NCBI GenBank assembly: GCA_902826685.1
Contig: CADEFT010000019.1
Location: forward strand, 1-64,000
Origin: an uncultured Acidobacteriota bacterium
GTDB lineage: Bacteria > Acidobacteriota > Terriglobia > Bryobacterales > Bryobacteraceae
Length of the DNA stretch: 64,000 nt
Reading direction: 5' to 3'
Both the position numbers and the translations under genes were made by a program. The notes beneath the pieces were generated by a model, which saw only the letters and a program-made list of their open reading frames with translations, made no database searches and was not told where the DNA came from. Each line of letters begins with the position of its first letter. Positions within the stretch are counted from its first letter, which is position 1. This document shows, one piece after another, positions 22,405-31,083 of this stretch.

Positions 22405-22580
22405 GAACCCAACCTTCTTTGGAATCTCACTCTATCACTTCACGAGAGTTTCCCGAATACAGCCGGCCCACGGTGGCCCTCCGGAACCCTGATGGGGTCC
22501 AATTGTAGGCCAAAGCGCACAGGCATGCAATGGGTAGAGTCCGGCGCAACGACAAACGTGTCAGGGTTTGTGGACCCGGC

Positions 22581-24491
22581 TTACCGCACCAGCGCGCCAT
22601 AGCGGCGGGCGGGCGCAACCGCGGTTACCGGCGCCACGTGCGGGCCTTCGAGCGAGAACACCGCCGCGGCGGGCACGCGCACCGTGAGCAGCAGCGGCCG
22701 GCCCGCGGGTGCCAGGAGGGCGGGCGCTTTGGGCAGCGCGATCCAATCGGGGCCGGGATTGAGCGGCGTCTCCCATACCGCCACGCCCTCCGCTTCGAAG
22801 CCGAACAGAACGCCGCCGGATTCCACCTTGATCCGGCCCTCGTAAACCGTGTCGTCCAGGGTGAAGGGCGCACCGGCCGGTATCGCCAGGCGGAACTGGC
22901 CGCCGGGGCGAACCTCGTGACGTACGGCGACCGCCGGCGATGCCTGGGCCGCCAGCGTATGCACGTAGAACATCGTGCCGCCCGGCGCTTCCGGAAAGAA
23001 CAGATCGTGCAACAGGACGTGAAAGCCCAACCGGCGCCGTACGTCGAGATAAAAGTGAGTGAGAGCGGGCAGGGCGCCTTCCCGGCCTGGAGCGAAGCTT
23101 TCCACGGCCTGGGTTCGCGAGGCATAGCCCGGTTCTCCGTGCATGGCCGGCGGCCGCCGCGCCGTCACCAGCACCGCCGGGCCGCCGGGCAGCGCTTTGG
23201 CCACCGATACCTTACGGCTTTCCGCCGCGCCGTAAAACTGCCGTGCATATCTCTCGAAATACGCAATCACCGCGTAGCGGGTCTCCGGCGCCAGATCTTC
23301 CGACACCGCCAGAGCCAGACCCGTCTGCGCTTTCCGTTCGAGCGCGGTCAACACCTGCGTGAACTGATCGAGCGTATGCCCATAGCGCAGTGCCAGCCAA
23401 TACCAATTGCCCACCATCGTGAGCGGAAACAGAATGGCGAACGCGATCGCCGCCGGCCTGGCGTACCGGCCGAGTCCCTCCACCGCCGAGGCCAGAGGGA
23501 CGGCGAGCAGCACCACCACCGGGACGACGTAGCGGATCGCCGGATGCTGAACGTTCGAGGTGAATGCGAGGATGCCCGCCGCCGCCGCCAGCACCAGTGC
23601 GAGCAGCAACCGCCTGTCCGCGCCGGACGATTTCCAGAACCGGTATGCGCCCCAAGCCACCAAGAGCGGTAGCGCCACCTGGGAAAGATGCAGCGGAAAG
23701 CGGAGTGTGACGTAGTTCCAGTGCTCCGCCAGAACCTCCAGCTTGTTCGAGGAAGCGGCTTCGGGAGTATTCGCCCGCAACCCCTTGGCGACCATCCATG
23801 CCAGGTGCCAGATGGCGTAGGTGGTGAACGTCCAGAGCGGCAACAGCCGCCAACGGCCCGCGGGCGCCGTCCGCCAGGCGGTGGCCAGGCATACCAGCAG
23901 GGCGAATACCACGCCCGCTTCCTTGGCGCCCAACGCGAAGACGGTGAGGGCGGCGAACGCCAGGTAACGGAGCAGGCTCATCGGCGCCAGGTCGAACCAT
24001 CGATCTTCACGAACCGCCACCGCCAGCGTGGCGGCCATCGCCAGCGCCAGCCATGTATCGTCGCCGAACAGCATCATGTCCGTCAGCGCCGGATGAAACA
24101 GAAGGAAGACGAAGACCGCCAGCCGCGCCGGCGTTTCGAATCCCAGCGATCGCAATAGGCTGGCCGTGAGCACCAGGTAACCTGCGCGGGCCGCTATCTT
24201 GAGTAACTGCAGTATCCAGAACTCACCACCGAAGACGAGATAGAACAAGTTATAGAAAAGCAGCATAACCGGCCGGAAGACATAGGACTCCCCGAACCAG
24301 TAATAACGAATGGCGGCGGGCAGGCTGGAGGCGTCGTGCGCCCATCCCAGGTACAGTTTGCCGGGAATCGTGAGGTCGTCCCAAAAGGCGAACGGGCGCT
24401 GCAACTGGCTGAGCAGCAGGGGAAAGATGAGAACGGCAAGGTAGGCGGCGAAAAGGGGACGGGCCCAGCGCTTTGGCAACTTTTCAACCAT
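22581..24491 (-). CDS. polytopic membrane protein, GT-C glycosyltransferase-like
   Basis: 636 residues from the ATG at 24491. The N-terminal ~430 residues carry about ten membrane segments (e.g. LFAAYLAVLIFPLLLS, YLAFAALTVFALGAKEAGVV, VVVLLAVPLASA); the last ~200 residues are soluble. The first external loop has FAFWDDLTIPGK, an Asp pair as in GT-C enzymes that use polyprenyl-phosphate sugars, and GAKEAG resembles the lysine-glutamate motif of TMTC/PMT-like transferases. Its divergent neighbours are a sugar-modifying fusion and a GT2 enzyme of the polyprenyl-phosphate sugar synthase type, so a role in glycan or protein glycosylation is plausible. The exact family is uncertain. Confidence 0.65.
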   Translation of the reverse strand: MVEKLPKRWARPLFAAYLAVLIFPLLLSQLQRPFAFWDDLTIPGKLYLGWAHDASSLPAAIRYYWFGESYVFRPVMLLFYNLFYLVFGGEFWILQLLKIAARAGYLVLTASLLRSLGFETPARLAVFVFLLFHPALTDMMLFGDDTWLALAMAATLAVAVREDRWFDLAPMSLLRYLAFAALTVFALGAKEAGVVFALLVCLATAWRTAPAGRWRLLPLWTFTTYAIWHLAWMVAKGLRANTPEAASSNKLEVLAEHWNYVTLRFPLHLSQVALPLLVAWGAYRFWKSSGADRRLLLALVLAAAAGILAFTSNVQHPAIRYVVPVVVLLAVPLASAVEGLGRYARPAAIAFAILFPLTMVGNWYWLALRYGHTLDQFTQVLTALERKAQTGLALAVSEDLAPETRYAVIAYFERYARQFYGAAESRKVSVAKALPGGPAVLVTARRPPAMHGEPGYASRTQAVESFAPGREGALPALTHFYLDVRRRLGFHVLLHDLFFPEAPGGTMFYVHTLAAQASPAVAVRHEVRPGGQFRLAIPAGAPFTLDDTVYEGRIKVESGGVLFGFEAEGVAVWETPLNPGPDWIALPKAPALLAPAGRPLLLTVRVPAAAVFSLEGPHVAPVTAVAPARRYGALVR

Positions 24492-24510
24492 ATCACGTAC
24501 ACGAGATGTG

Positions 24511-24516
24511 TATGAT
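24511..24516 (+). promoter_or_regulatory. candidate -10 box for the acetyltransferase-WxcM gene
   Basis: TATGAT lies 17 bases before the ATG at 24534, in the 42-base divergent gap. No Shine-Dalgarno is visible before the start. Confidence 0.35.
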
Positions 24517-24533
24517 GGTGAGCGCGGCTTTAC

Positions 24534-25460
24534 ATGAACCATTTCGCGCACGCGACAGCGTTAGTGGAAAGCGGCTCGATCGGCGAGGGTACCACCGTCT
24601 GGGCCTACAGCCACATCCTTCCCGGAGCGAAGATCGGCCGCCATTGCAACATCTGCGACCACACTTTTATCGAGAATGAGGTATTGCTGGGCGATCGTGT
24701 CACCGTTAAGTGCGGCGTCCAGCTCTGGGACGGCATCACGATCGAGGACGACGTCTTCGTCGGTCCCAACGCCACCTTCACCAACGATCCGTTTCCACGC
24801 AGCAAACAACGGCCCGGCGAATTCGTCCGTACGATCCTGCGGCAGGGCTGCTCGATCGGAGCCAATGCGACGATTCTGCCGGGCATCGAGATCGGGCGCC
24901 ACGCCATGGTGGGCGCGGGCGCGGTGGTGACGCACGACGTGCCGCCTTACGCCATCGTAACGGGCAATCCGGCGCGCATTTCCGGCTATTCCACCACAGG
25001 GCCTCAAGACTCCGAACCCGCGGCCACCGCGGCAGGCGGCTTGCCCCTGAGCGTCGTCCCGGGCGTCACCGTGCACAAGATGCCGCGGGTCGAAGATCTG
25101 CGCGGCACCCTTTCCTTCGGGGAATCGGCCCGCCATGTCCCGTTCGAAGTGCGCCGGTATTTCCTGGTGTTCGACGTCAACAACAAGGAGATTCGCGGCC
25201 AGCATGCGCACCGCGAATCGCACCAGTTCCTGATCTGCGTCCACGGCAGTTGCCATATTCTGGTCGACAACGGCACCGCGCGCCAGGAATTCGTGCTCGA
25301 CCGTCCCGACCTCGGGCTTCATGTCGCCCCCATGACCTGGGTGGTCCACTACCACTACAGCCCCGATGCCGTGCTGATGGTGCTCGCCTCCGACTACTAC
25401 GACGCCGGCGACTACATTCGCGACTACAACGAGTTCACGGCGGGGCGCGGCGGGGCATGA
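24534..25460 (+). CDS. fusion of hexapeptide acetyltransferase and WxcM/FdtA-like 3,4-ketoisomerase
   Basis: 308 residues in two domains. Residues about 1-150 are a left-handed beta-helix acyltransferase of the WbpD/FdtC type (GSIGEGTTVWAYSHILPGAK, TFIENEVLLGDRVTVKCGVQ, GANATILPGIEIGRHAMVGA). Residues about 175-305 are a cupin of the FdtA/QdtA/WxcM type (GQHAHRESHQFLICVHG, VLASDYYDAGDYIRDYNEF). FdtA isomerises dTDP-4-keto-6-deoxyglucose to the 3-keto sugar; FdtC N-acetylates the 3-amino product. The fusion thus joins the first and last steps of dTDP-3-acetamido-3,6-dideoxyhexose synthesis; the aminotransferase needed between them is not in this window. The stop overlaps the GT2 start (ATGA). 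Confidence 0.9.
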   Translation: MNHFAHATALVESGSIGEGTTVWAYSHILPGAKIGRHCNICDHTFIENEVLLGDRVTVKCGVQLWDGITIEDDVFVGPNATFTNDPFPRSKQRPGEFVRTILRQGCSIGANATILPGIEIGRHAMVGAGAVVTHDVPPYAIVTGNPARISGYSTTGPQDSEPAATAAGGLPLSVVPGVTVHKMPRVEDLRGTLSFGESARHVPFEVRRYFLVFDVNNKEIRGQHAHRESHQFLICVHGSCHILVDNGTARQEFVLDRPDLGLHVAPMTWVVHYHYSPDAVLMVLASDYYDAGDYIRDYNEFTAGRGGA

Positions 25461-26416
25461 GCCGGCTGGCGCTGGTGATCCCGGTCTACCGGAACGAGGC
25501 GAATCTCGACCGGCTTCTGACCGAGGCCGCCGCGCTCGACGCACGCATGCCCGTGGCGATGGAGACCGTGTTCGTGGTCGACGGCAGCCCGGACCGCTGC
25601 GCCGGAATTCTCGCCGCCCGTCTGCCCGCGCTCCCTTTCCAGTCGCGCCTGGTGACGCTCAGCCGCAACTTCGGATCGTTCGCCGCCATCACCGCCGGCC
25701 TTGAGGCCGCGGATGCGGACTTCTACGCCGTGCTGGCCGCCGATCTGCAGGAGCCTCCGGACCTGATCGAGCAGTTTGCCGGGGTGCTCGCTTCCGGCCG
25801 CGCCGACGTCGTGATGGGCTCCCGTCTGACCCGTTCCGACCCGCTCCTTTCGCGCCTGGCGTCCTCCGTCTTCTGGGGCTTTTACCGCGCCGTGGTCATA
25901 CCCGATATGCCGCCCGGCGGAGTGGATATCTTCGCCTGCACCCGCCAGGTCCGCGACCACCTGCTGTCGCTTGAGGAGCGCAACACCAACCTGGTGGCCC
26001 TGCTGTTCTGGCTCGGGTTCCGGCGTGAGTTCATCGGCTATCACCGTGCACCGCGCACCGAGGGCCGCAGCGCCTGGACGCTGTCGAAGAAACTGCGCTA
26101 CGCCGCCGACAGCATCGTCAATTTCACCGACCTGCCTATCCGGCTCCTGCTCTATGTGGGCGGCGCGGGCATCGTGATCGCGGCCGTGTGGGCCGCCATC
26201 CTCGTCACGCTATGGTGGCAGGGCCGCATTCCGGTTCCCGGCTATACGCCCATCGTGCTTGCCATCGTTTTCTTCGGCGCGCTCACCAGCTTCGCGCTGG
26301 GCGTCATCGGGCAGTATCTCTGGATTTCGCTCAACAACACGCGCCGCCGGCCGCGCTACATCGTGGCGGGCCAACGGGAGTTTTCGGGGAAACGTCCTAA
26401 ATTTGACGGACTTTGA
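25457..26416 (+). CDS. GT2 glycosyltransferase with two C-terminal membrane helices (DPM1/GtrB-like)
   Basis: 319 residues. The GT2 domain begins LALVIPVYRNEANLDRLL and contains VFVVDGSPDRC, LSRNFGSFAAITAGLEAAD and the AADLQEPPDLIEQF block with the DxQ-type metal motif typical of polyprenyl-phosphate sugar synthases. A basic TEGRSAWTLSKKLRYA segment precedes two membrane spans (RLLLYVGGAGIVIAAVW and IVLAIVFFGALTSFALGVIG). Such enzymes load a sugar onto undecaprenyl phosphate for a GT-C transferase. Start overlaps the previous stop by 4 bases, so it is coupled to the acetamido-sugar fusion protein. Confidence 0.9.
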   Translation: MSRLALVIPVYRNEANLDRLLTEAAALDARMPVAMETVFVVDGSPDRCAGILAARLPALPFQSRLVTLSRNFGSFAAITAGLEAADADFYAVLAADLQEPPDLIEQFAGVLASGRADVVMGSRLTRSDPLLSRLASSVFWGFYRAVVIPDMPPGGVDIFACTRQVRDHLLSLEERNTNLVALLFWLGFRREFIGYHRAPRTEGRSAWTLSKKLRYAADSIVNFTDLPIRLLLYVGGAGIVIAAVWAAILVTLWWQGRIPVPGYTPIVLAIVFFGALTSFALGVIGQYLWISLNNTRRRPRYIVAGQREFSGKRPKFDGL

Positions 26417-26430
26417 GGGAATTCCTACAC

Positions 26431-26449
26431 TGAAGGGGAGGTTCCTTCA
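26431..26449 (+). promoter_or_regulatory. short hairpin presenting the ribosome binding site of the cysteine synthase gene
   Basis: TGAAGG (26431-26436) can pair with CCTTCA (26444-26449), leaving a 7-base loop GGAGGTT that contains the Shine-Dalgarno core. The A of the ATG is the last paired base. Such a small stem could tune initiation, but it may be chance. Confidence 0.3.
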
Positions 26450-27402
26450 TGGCAGTTCCGGCTCCGTCGGCTCATTCCTGGCGTTCGCACTCCACCGCGC
26501 TGCTTGACGCGATCGGCAATACGCCGCTTTTCCGGCTTCCGCGCATCGATGCGGATCTGCCGGGAGTCGAGATCTACGGCAAGGCGGAATTCCTCAATCC
26601 CGGCGGGTCGGTCAAGGACCGGCCGGCGCTGAGCATGATTCTCGACGGCGAACGCACCGGCCGGCTGACCAAGGATCGTATCCTCATCGATTCGACCAGC
26701 GGCAACACCGGCATCGCCTACGCCATGATCTGCGCCGCCCGGGGCTATCGTCTTTTGCTGTGCCTGCCGAAGAACGCCTCGGAAGAGCGCAAGCGGATTC
26801 TGAAAGCCTTCGGAGCGGAAGTTGTATTGACGGACCCGGGCCAGGGTTCCGACGGCGCCATTCGCAAGTGCCGTGAGATTTACGAAGCCAATCCCGACAT
26901 CTATTTCTACCCCGATCAGTACAGCAATCCCGCCAATTGGAAGGCGCACTTTGAGACGACGGCGCCGGAGATGATCCGCCAGACCGACGGACGCCTGACG
27001 CACTTCGTGGCGGCCATGGGCACCAGCGGCACATTCGTCGGCACCACGCGGCGTTTGAAGCGCGATCTGCCCGGAGTGCGATGCTATTCCGCCCAGCCGG
27101 CCACCGGCTTTCATGGTCTCGAAGGCTTGAAGCACATGCCCACCGCCATTGTTCCGGCGATTTATGACGAATCCCTGGCCAACGGGAACCTGTGGCTTGA
27201 GACCGAAGACGCCTACGCCATGACGCGGCGCCTGGCGCGGGAAGAGGGCTTGCTGGTGGGCATTTCGGCGGGCGGCAACGTCGTGGCGGCGCGCCAGTTA
27301 GGCCAGAGTCTGGTATCGCGCGGGGAACAGGGAGTGATCGTCACCGTATTGTGCGACGGCGCCGCCAAGTACCTGAGCGAGCCATTCTGGGATCAGGATT
27401 GA
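26449..27402 (+). CDS. cysteine synthase family PLP enzyme
   Basis: 317 residues. The fold type II PLP signature is present: GNTPLFRLPRI, FLNPGGSVKDRPAL with the Schiff-base Lys, STSGNTGIAYAMI (the asparagine loop), MGTSGTFVGTTRRLK (phosphate-binding loop) and GISAGGNVVAA. This matches O-acetylserine/O-phosphoserine sulfhydrylases (CysK/CysM). The exact acyl-serine donor, or a role as cystathionine beta-synthase, cannot be decided by eye; the C-terminus LSEPFWDQD lacks a long extension, so no CBS domain is present. It follows the GT2 gene by 32 bases. A strong GGGGAGG ribosome site lies within a potential hairpin. Confidence 0.9.
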   Translation: MAVPAPSAHSWRSHSTALLDAIGNTPLFRLPRIDADLPGVEIYGKAEFLNPGGSVKDRPALSMILDGERTGRLTKDRILIDSTSGNTGIAYAMICAARGYRLLLCLPKNASEERKRILKAFGAEVVLTDPGQGSDGAIRKCREIYEANPDIYFYPDQYSNPANWKAHFETTAPEMIRQTDGRLTHFVAAMGTSGTFVGTTRRLKRDLPGVRCYSAQPATGFHGLEGLKHMPTAIVPAIYDESLANGNLWLETEDAYAMTRRLAREEGLLVGISAGGNVVAARQLGQSLVSRGEQGVIVTVLCDGAAKYLSEPFWDQD

Positions 27403-27448
27403 CCGTCATCCACTTAATGCTTCACCTTACTTCGGCCGATTGTAAGGC

Positions 27449-30400
27449 GTGGGCATTGCGCGGTTGCTTTCGATTCTGACGGCGTTGGCCGCGTTGGCGC
27501 AGACCCAGTTGACGTGGGTGACTTCCGCCACGCTTCCTCCCGCCATCCGCGGCGCTTCCTATTCGGCCGCGCTGGTTGCCAGCGGCGGCACCGCGCCCTA
27601 TACTTTCAGCCTTGCCAATGGATCGCTGCCGCCGGGCTTGCAACTGGCCGCCTCCGGCGCCATCAGCGGCACGCCCACCCAATCCGGCACTTTCTTCTTC
27701 ATCCTGCGTGTTTCCGATACCTGCGCCAGCCCTGGCTGCTCGCCGCGCGTGGCCGATCGCGGATTCAGTCTCACGGCCGGCGGAGCGGCCGGCCTGTCCA
27801 TTTCCACCGAGGCGCTGCCACCGGCTAACGGCTGCTCCCTCTTTTCGCTGACCTTGACGGCGAGCGGTGGCACTCCGCCCTATACGTGGTCCGCCACCGG
27901 CTTGCCGCTGGGTTTGACTCTCAACGCTTCCACCGGAATAGTCACCGGCACGCCGCAGGCGGGCAACCACACCGTCTCCATCACCGCGCGGGATAGCGCG
28001 GGGACGATGGCCTCGCGCAGTTATCCGCTGACCGTTACCGGCGGAAGCGGATTGCAATTTCTGACCGCCGCTCTGCCCGCCGGAACCACTGGAACGGCCT
28101 ATTCGGGGTCTCTTCTTGCGAGTGGAGGCGTTCCTCCCTACAGCTTCTCGGCGATCGAACAGGCGATTCCCGGCGTCAGCGTCGCCTCGAGCGGCCTGAT
28201 CGCCGGCACGCCCGCGCAAGCCGGATCGTTCGCCACGCTGTACCGCGTTACCGATGCCGCCGGATGCTCGGCGACCCAACGCATCACGGTGCAGATCGCC
28301 GCGCCGCCGCCGGCGGTATCCTCACTGGCCATCACCACACTCGCTTTACCGGCTGGACGCGCCGGCGCCACTTACTTCCAGTCGTTGAACGCGAGTGGAG
28401 GCACGCCGTCCTACACCTGGTCCCTGGCGGGCGGCGAACTGCCTCCCGGCTTGGAACTGAGCGCCGAAGGCGCCATCAGCGGATCGCCGCTCACACCGGG
28501 CGTGTTTCCGTTCCTGATTCGAGTCACAGACAGCGCCCAGGTCTCGCTGGTGCGCCAACTGAGCGTCGCCATCAACGGTGCGATGACCATCACCACCGAA
28601 ACCATACCCGCCGGCCGCGTCGGCGCGCCCTACAGCGCCACCATCGCGGCCATGGGCGGTCTCGGAGGTTTGACCTGGACGATCTCCTCCGGCACGCTTC
28701 CCATCGGACTGCAACTGGGGTTGTTCAGCGGCCAACTGACGGGCACGCCGTTTGCCGCCGGCGAGTTCGCCTTCGAGGTGACGGTGAAGGACGCCGATAA
28801 CGGCATCGTCACCAGGTCTTTTACGCTCACCGTCGGCGACCTGCTCAGCATCACGACCGAACGGCTTCCCAACGGCACGATCGATTCTCCCTACCAAGGG
28901 GCCGTGACCGCCATCGGAGGCGTTCCGCCGCTGGCCTTCGAAGCGGCCGGATTGCCGCCCGGTCTCATCATGGATCCAAGCGGCGTGGTATCGGGCGTGC
29001 CCACCAACAGCGGCGCCTGGGTGGTGACGGTGCGCGTGACCGATGCCACCGGCGGTTCGGCCACCAGGTCCGTCGTGATCTCGGTCGATACCGTCTTTCG
29101 CATCCTCACCGCCACGCTGGCTTCCGGTTCGGCGGGAACTCCGTACAACGAACTGCTCACCGCCGTCGATGGCAAGCCCCCCTATCGCTGGAGCGTGACA
29201 CCGCGTTCCCTTCCCCTAGGGGTGCAACTGGGCGAACTCACCGGCCAGATCACCGGCACACCGGTGGAGCCGGGCGAATACGCCGTTCTGTTTCGCGTCA
29301 CCGATTCGGTGAACGCCACCGCCGAGCGGTCGCTCACCATCTCCATCCAGAACGGGTTCCGCATCGTGACCGAATCGCTGCCGCCCGCGAATATCAACGT
29401 CGTCTATAACGCGGGACTGCAGACCGCGGGCGCGCGCACTCCGATCGTATGGAGCGTCGCGGGCGGCGCCATGCCCGCCGGCATTCTGCTCGATCCGGGC
29501 ACCGGCACCATTTCCGGACGTCCAACGGCGGTGGGCGAATCGAGCTTCACCATCCGCGCCGTCGACGCCACGTTTACCGAGACCTCGAAGGATTTCAAGC
29601 TCCTGGTACGCGACGTGCTGCGGTTGAGTCCCACCACGCTTGCCATCGCCGAAGCGGGGGTCGCCTACGAACAGAAGATCGCCGCGCTCGACGCGCAGGG
29701 AGCGCTTACCTGGACGCTGCTCAACGGCGCGCTGCCCGATGGCCTGCGCCTGGAATTCACCTCCGATGGCGCGCTGCTGACCGGCACCCCAACGCGAGCG
29801 GGCTCGTATCCGTTTTCCATTCAGGCGCGCGATGCGTCCGGCCAGGTCGCCACCCAGGCGTTCACCGCGCGCGTGCTCGCGCCGCTTACCATCGTTACCG
29901 CCGATCTGCGCGACGGCTTCGCGCGCGTGGCCTACTCGGCGACACTGGCGGCCGAGGGCGGCGAACCGCCGTATTCCTGGACGGTATCCTCCGGCCAATT
30001 GCCCGCCGGACTTGAGATCGACGCGGCGCGCGGCGTTCTCGCGGGTCTCCCAACGGAGGCCGGTCTTTTCGATTTCACCGTGCAACTGCGCGACAGCAAG
30101 GGGCGCGCGTCGGCGAAAGCTTTCCGTCTGCGCATCATTCTCGACCTGACGCCCACTAACGAGAGTCTGAGCGCCGCCACGGTCGGCATGCCGTATCGCG
30201 AGCTGCTTCGCACGCTGTTGCCCGATGTGGCCTGGGCGGTGACGCAAGGCCGTTTGCCCGACGGGCTCGTCTTGAACGCGGCCACAGGCGAACTGCGCGG
30301 CGTACCGGCGCGCGAAGGTTCTTATTCCTTCACCATCGAAGCCCGCGACTCCGGCGGCGCCTCCGGCAGCAAGCCCTACACGATTGCCGTGGGGCGGCTC

Positions 30401-31054
30401 GACCTGCCACGCATCGCCATCGAAGCGCCTCCGGCCATCGCGGCGCGCCAGGCGCCGGTAGCCGTCACACTCGCCGGACCCGCCCCCACCGACCTGACCG
30501 GAAAGCTCAACGTCCGGTTTCAAACCGAAGCGGGTGCCGACGATCCGGCTGTGCGCCTCACCACCGGCCGTTCCGCCCCGTTCACCGTGGCACGCGGTTC
30601 GAACAGGCTTACGTTTCCCGGCGGCGCGTCCTCCCTTTTGCTGCAAACCGGCACCACGGCGGGGACGATCACGCTGGAATTGAGCGTGGCCGCAAACGGT
30701 GTCGCGGTGACGCCGGACCCTGTGCCAACGCGCACCATCCGCATCGCCCGCGCCGTTCCAGTGTTGACGTCGGTCTCGGCGCGCCGCGAGGGTGTGGCGC
30801 TCAATATCGAGCTCACCGGATTCGCCACCGGCCGCGAAGTGACGGCGGCCGAGTTCCAATTCACCGGCGGCCCCGTTTTCACCGTGTCGCTCGCCGCTCC
30901 GCTTGGCGATTGGTATCGTGCTACGCAGTCGGAGCGTTTCGGCAGCCTCTTCCGCCTCACGCTGCCGTTTCTCGGCATCGGCTCGCCGGGCGTGGCCGTT
31001 ACGCTGATCAACTCCACCGGCCGCTCTCAACCGCTGACGGCCCGTCTCCCCTGA
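27449..31054 (+). CDS. exported protein with 11 tandem putative Ig (He_PIG) domains
   Basis: 1201 residues starting at GTG, with a signal segment (MGIARLLSILTALAALAQ). By eye I count eleven He_PIG repeats of about 85-95 residues from residue ~30 to ~985. The repeat core is LPPG-x-x-L...GxISGTP...GxFxFxxxVxD, e.g. GSLPPGLQLAASGAISGTP in the first and QGRLPDGLVLNAATGELRGVP in the last. A ~200-residue C-terminal module of unknown function (from APVAVTLAGP to SQPLTARLP) recurs in my memory of Acidobacteria secreted proteins. Likely a surface adhesin or carbohydrate-binding scaffold. The start has only a poorly spaced TAAGG upstream. Confidence 0.85.
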   Translation: MGIARLLSILTALAALAQTQLTWVTSATLPPAIRGASYSAALVASGGTAPYTFSLANGSLPPGLQLAASGAISGTPTQSGTFFFILRVSDTCASPGCSPRVADRGFSLTAGGAAGLSISTEALPPANGCSLFSLTLTASGGTPPYTWSATGLPLGLTLNASTGIVTGTPQAGNHTVSITARDSAGTMASRSYPLTVTGGSGLQFLTAALPAGTTGTAYSGSLLASGGVPPYSFSAIEQAIPGVSVASSGLIAGTPAQAGSFATLYRVTDAAGCSATQRITVQIAAPPPAVSSLAITTLALPAGRAGATYFQSLNASGGTPSYTWSLAGGELPPGLELSAEGAISGSPLTPGVFPFLIRVTDSAQVSLVRQLSVAINGAMTITTETIPAGRVGAPYSATIAAMGGLGGLTWTISSGTLPIGLQLGLFSGQLTGTPFAAGEFAFEVTVKDADNGIVTRSFTLTVGDLLSITTERLPNGTIDSPYQGAVTAIGGVPPLAFEAAGLPPGLIMDPSGVVSGVPTNSGAWVVTVRVTDATGGSATRSVVISVDTVFRILTATLASGSAGTPYNELLTAVDGKPPYRWSVTPRSLPLGVQLGELTGQITGTPVEPGEYAVLFRVTDSVNATAERSLTISIQNGFRIVTESLPPANINVVYNAGLQTAGARTPIVWSVAGGAMPAGILLDPGTGTISGRPTAVGESSFTIRAVDATFTETSKDFKLLVRDVLRLSPTTLAIAEAGVAYEQKIAALDAQGALTWTLLNGALPDGLRLEFTSDGALLTGTPTRAGSYPFSIQARDASGQVATQAFTARVLAPLTIVTADLRDGFARVAYSATLAAEGGEPPYSWTVSSGQLPAGLEIDAARGVLAGLPTEAGLFDFTVQLRDSKGRASAKAFRLRIILDLTPTNESLSAATVGMPYRELLRTLLPDVAWAVTQGRLPDGLVLNAATGELRGVPAREGSYSFTIEARDSGGASGSKPYTIAVGRLDLPRIAIEAPPAIAARQAPVAVTLAGPAPTDLTGKLNVRFQTEAGADDPAVRLTTGRSAPFTVARGSNRLTFPGGASSLLLQTGTTAGTITLELSVAANGVAVTPDPVPTRTIRIARAVPVLTSVSARREGVALNIELTGFATGREVTAAEFQFTGGPVFTVSLAAPLGDWYRATQSERFGSLFRLTLPFLGIGSPGVAVTLINSTGRSQPLTARLP

Positions 31055-31068
31055 ACTTCCGGGCAAGC

Positions 31069-31074
31069 TATCAT
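31069..31074 (+). promoter_or_regulatory. candidate -10 box for the SYLF gene
   Basis: TATCAT lies 9 bases before the ATG at 31084 in the 29-base gap after the Ig-repeat gene. The close spacing again suggests a leaderless transcript. Confidence 0.35.
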
Positions 31075-31083
31075 CGGACCAGG

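Noticed and set aside
22460..22510. Hairpin around GGAACCCTGATGGGGTCC as a terminator
   Set aside because: Imperfect short stem, no T-run, and it is upstream of the minus-strand gene rather than past a gene end.
27449..31054. Tandem DNA repeat or CRISPR-like array
   Set aside because: Repeats are at protein level only; nucleotide copies are too diverged and spaced about 270 bases, with no spacers.
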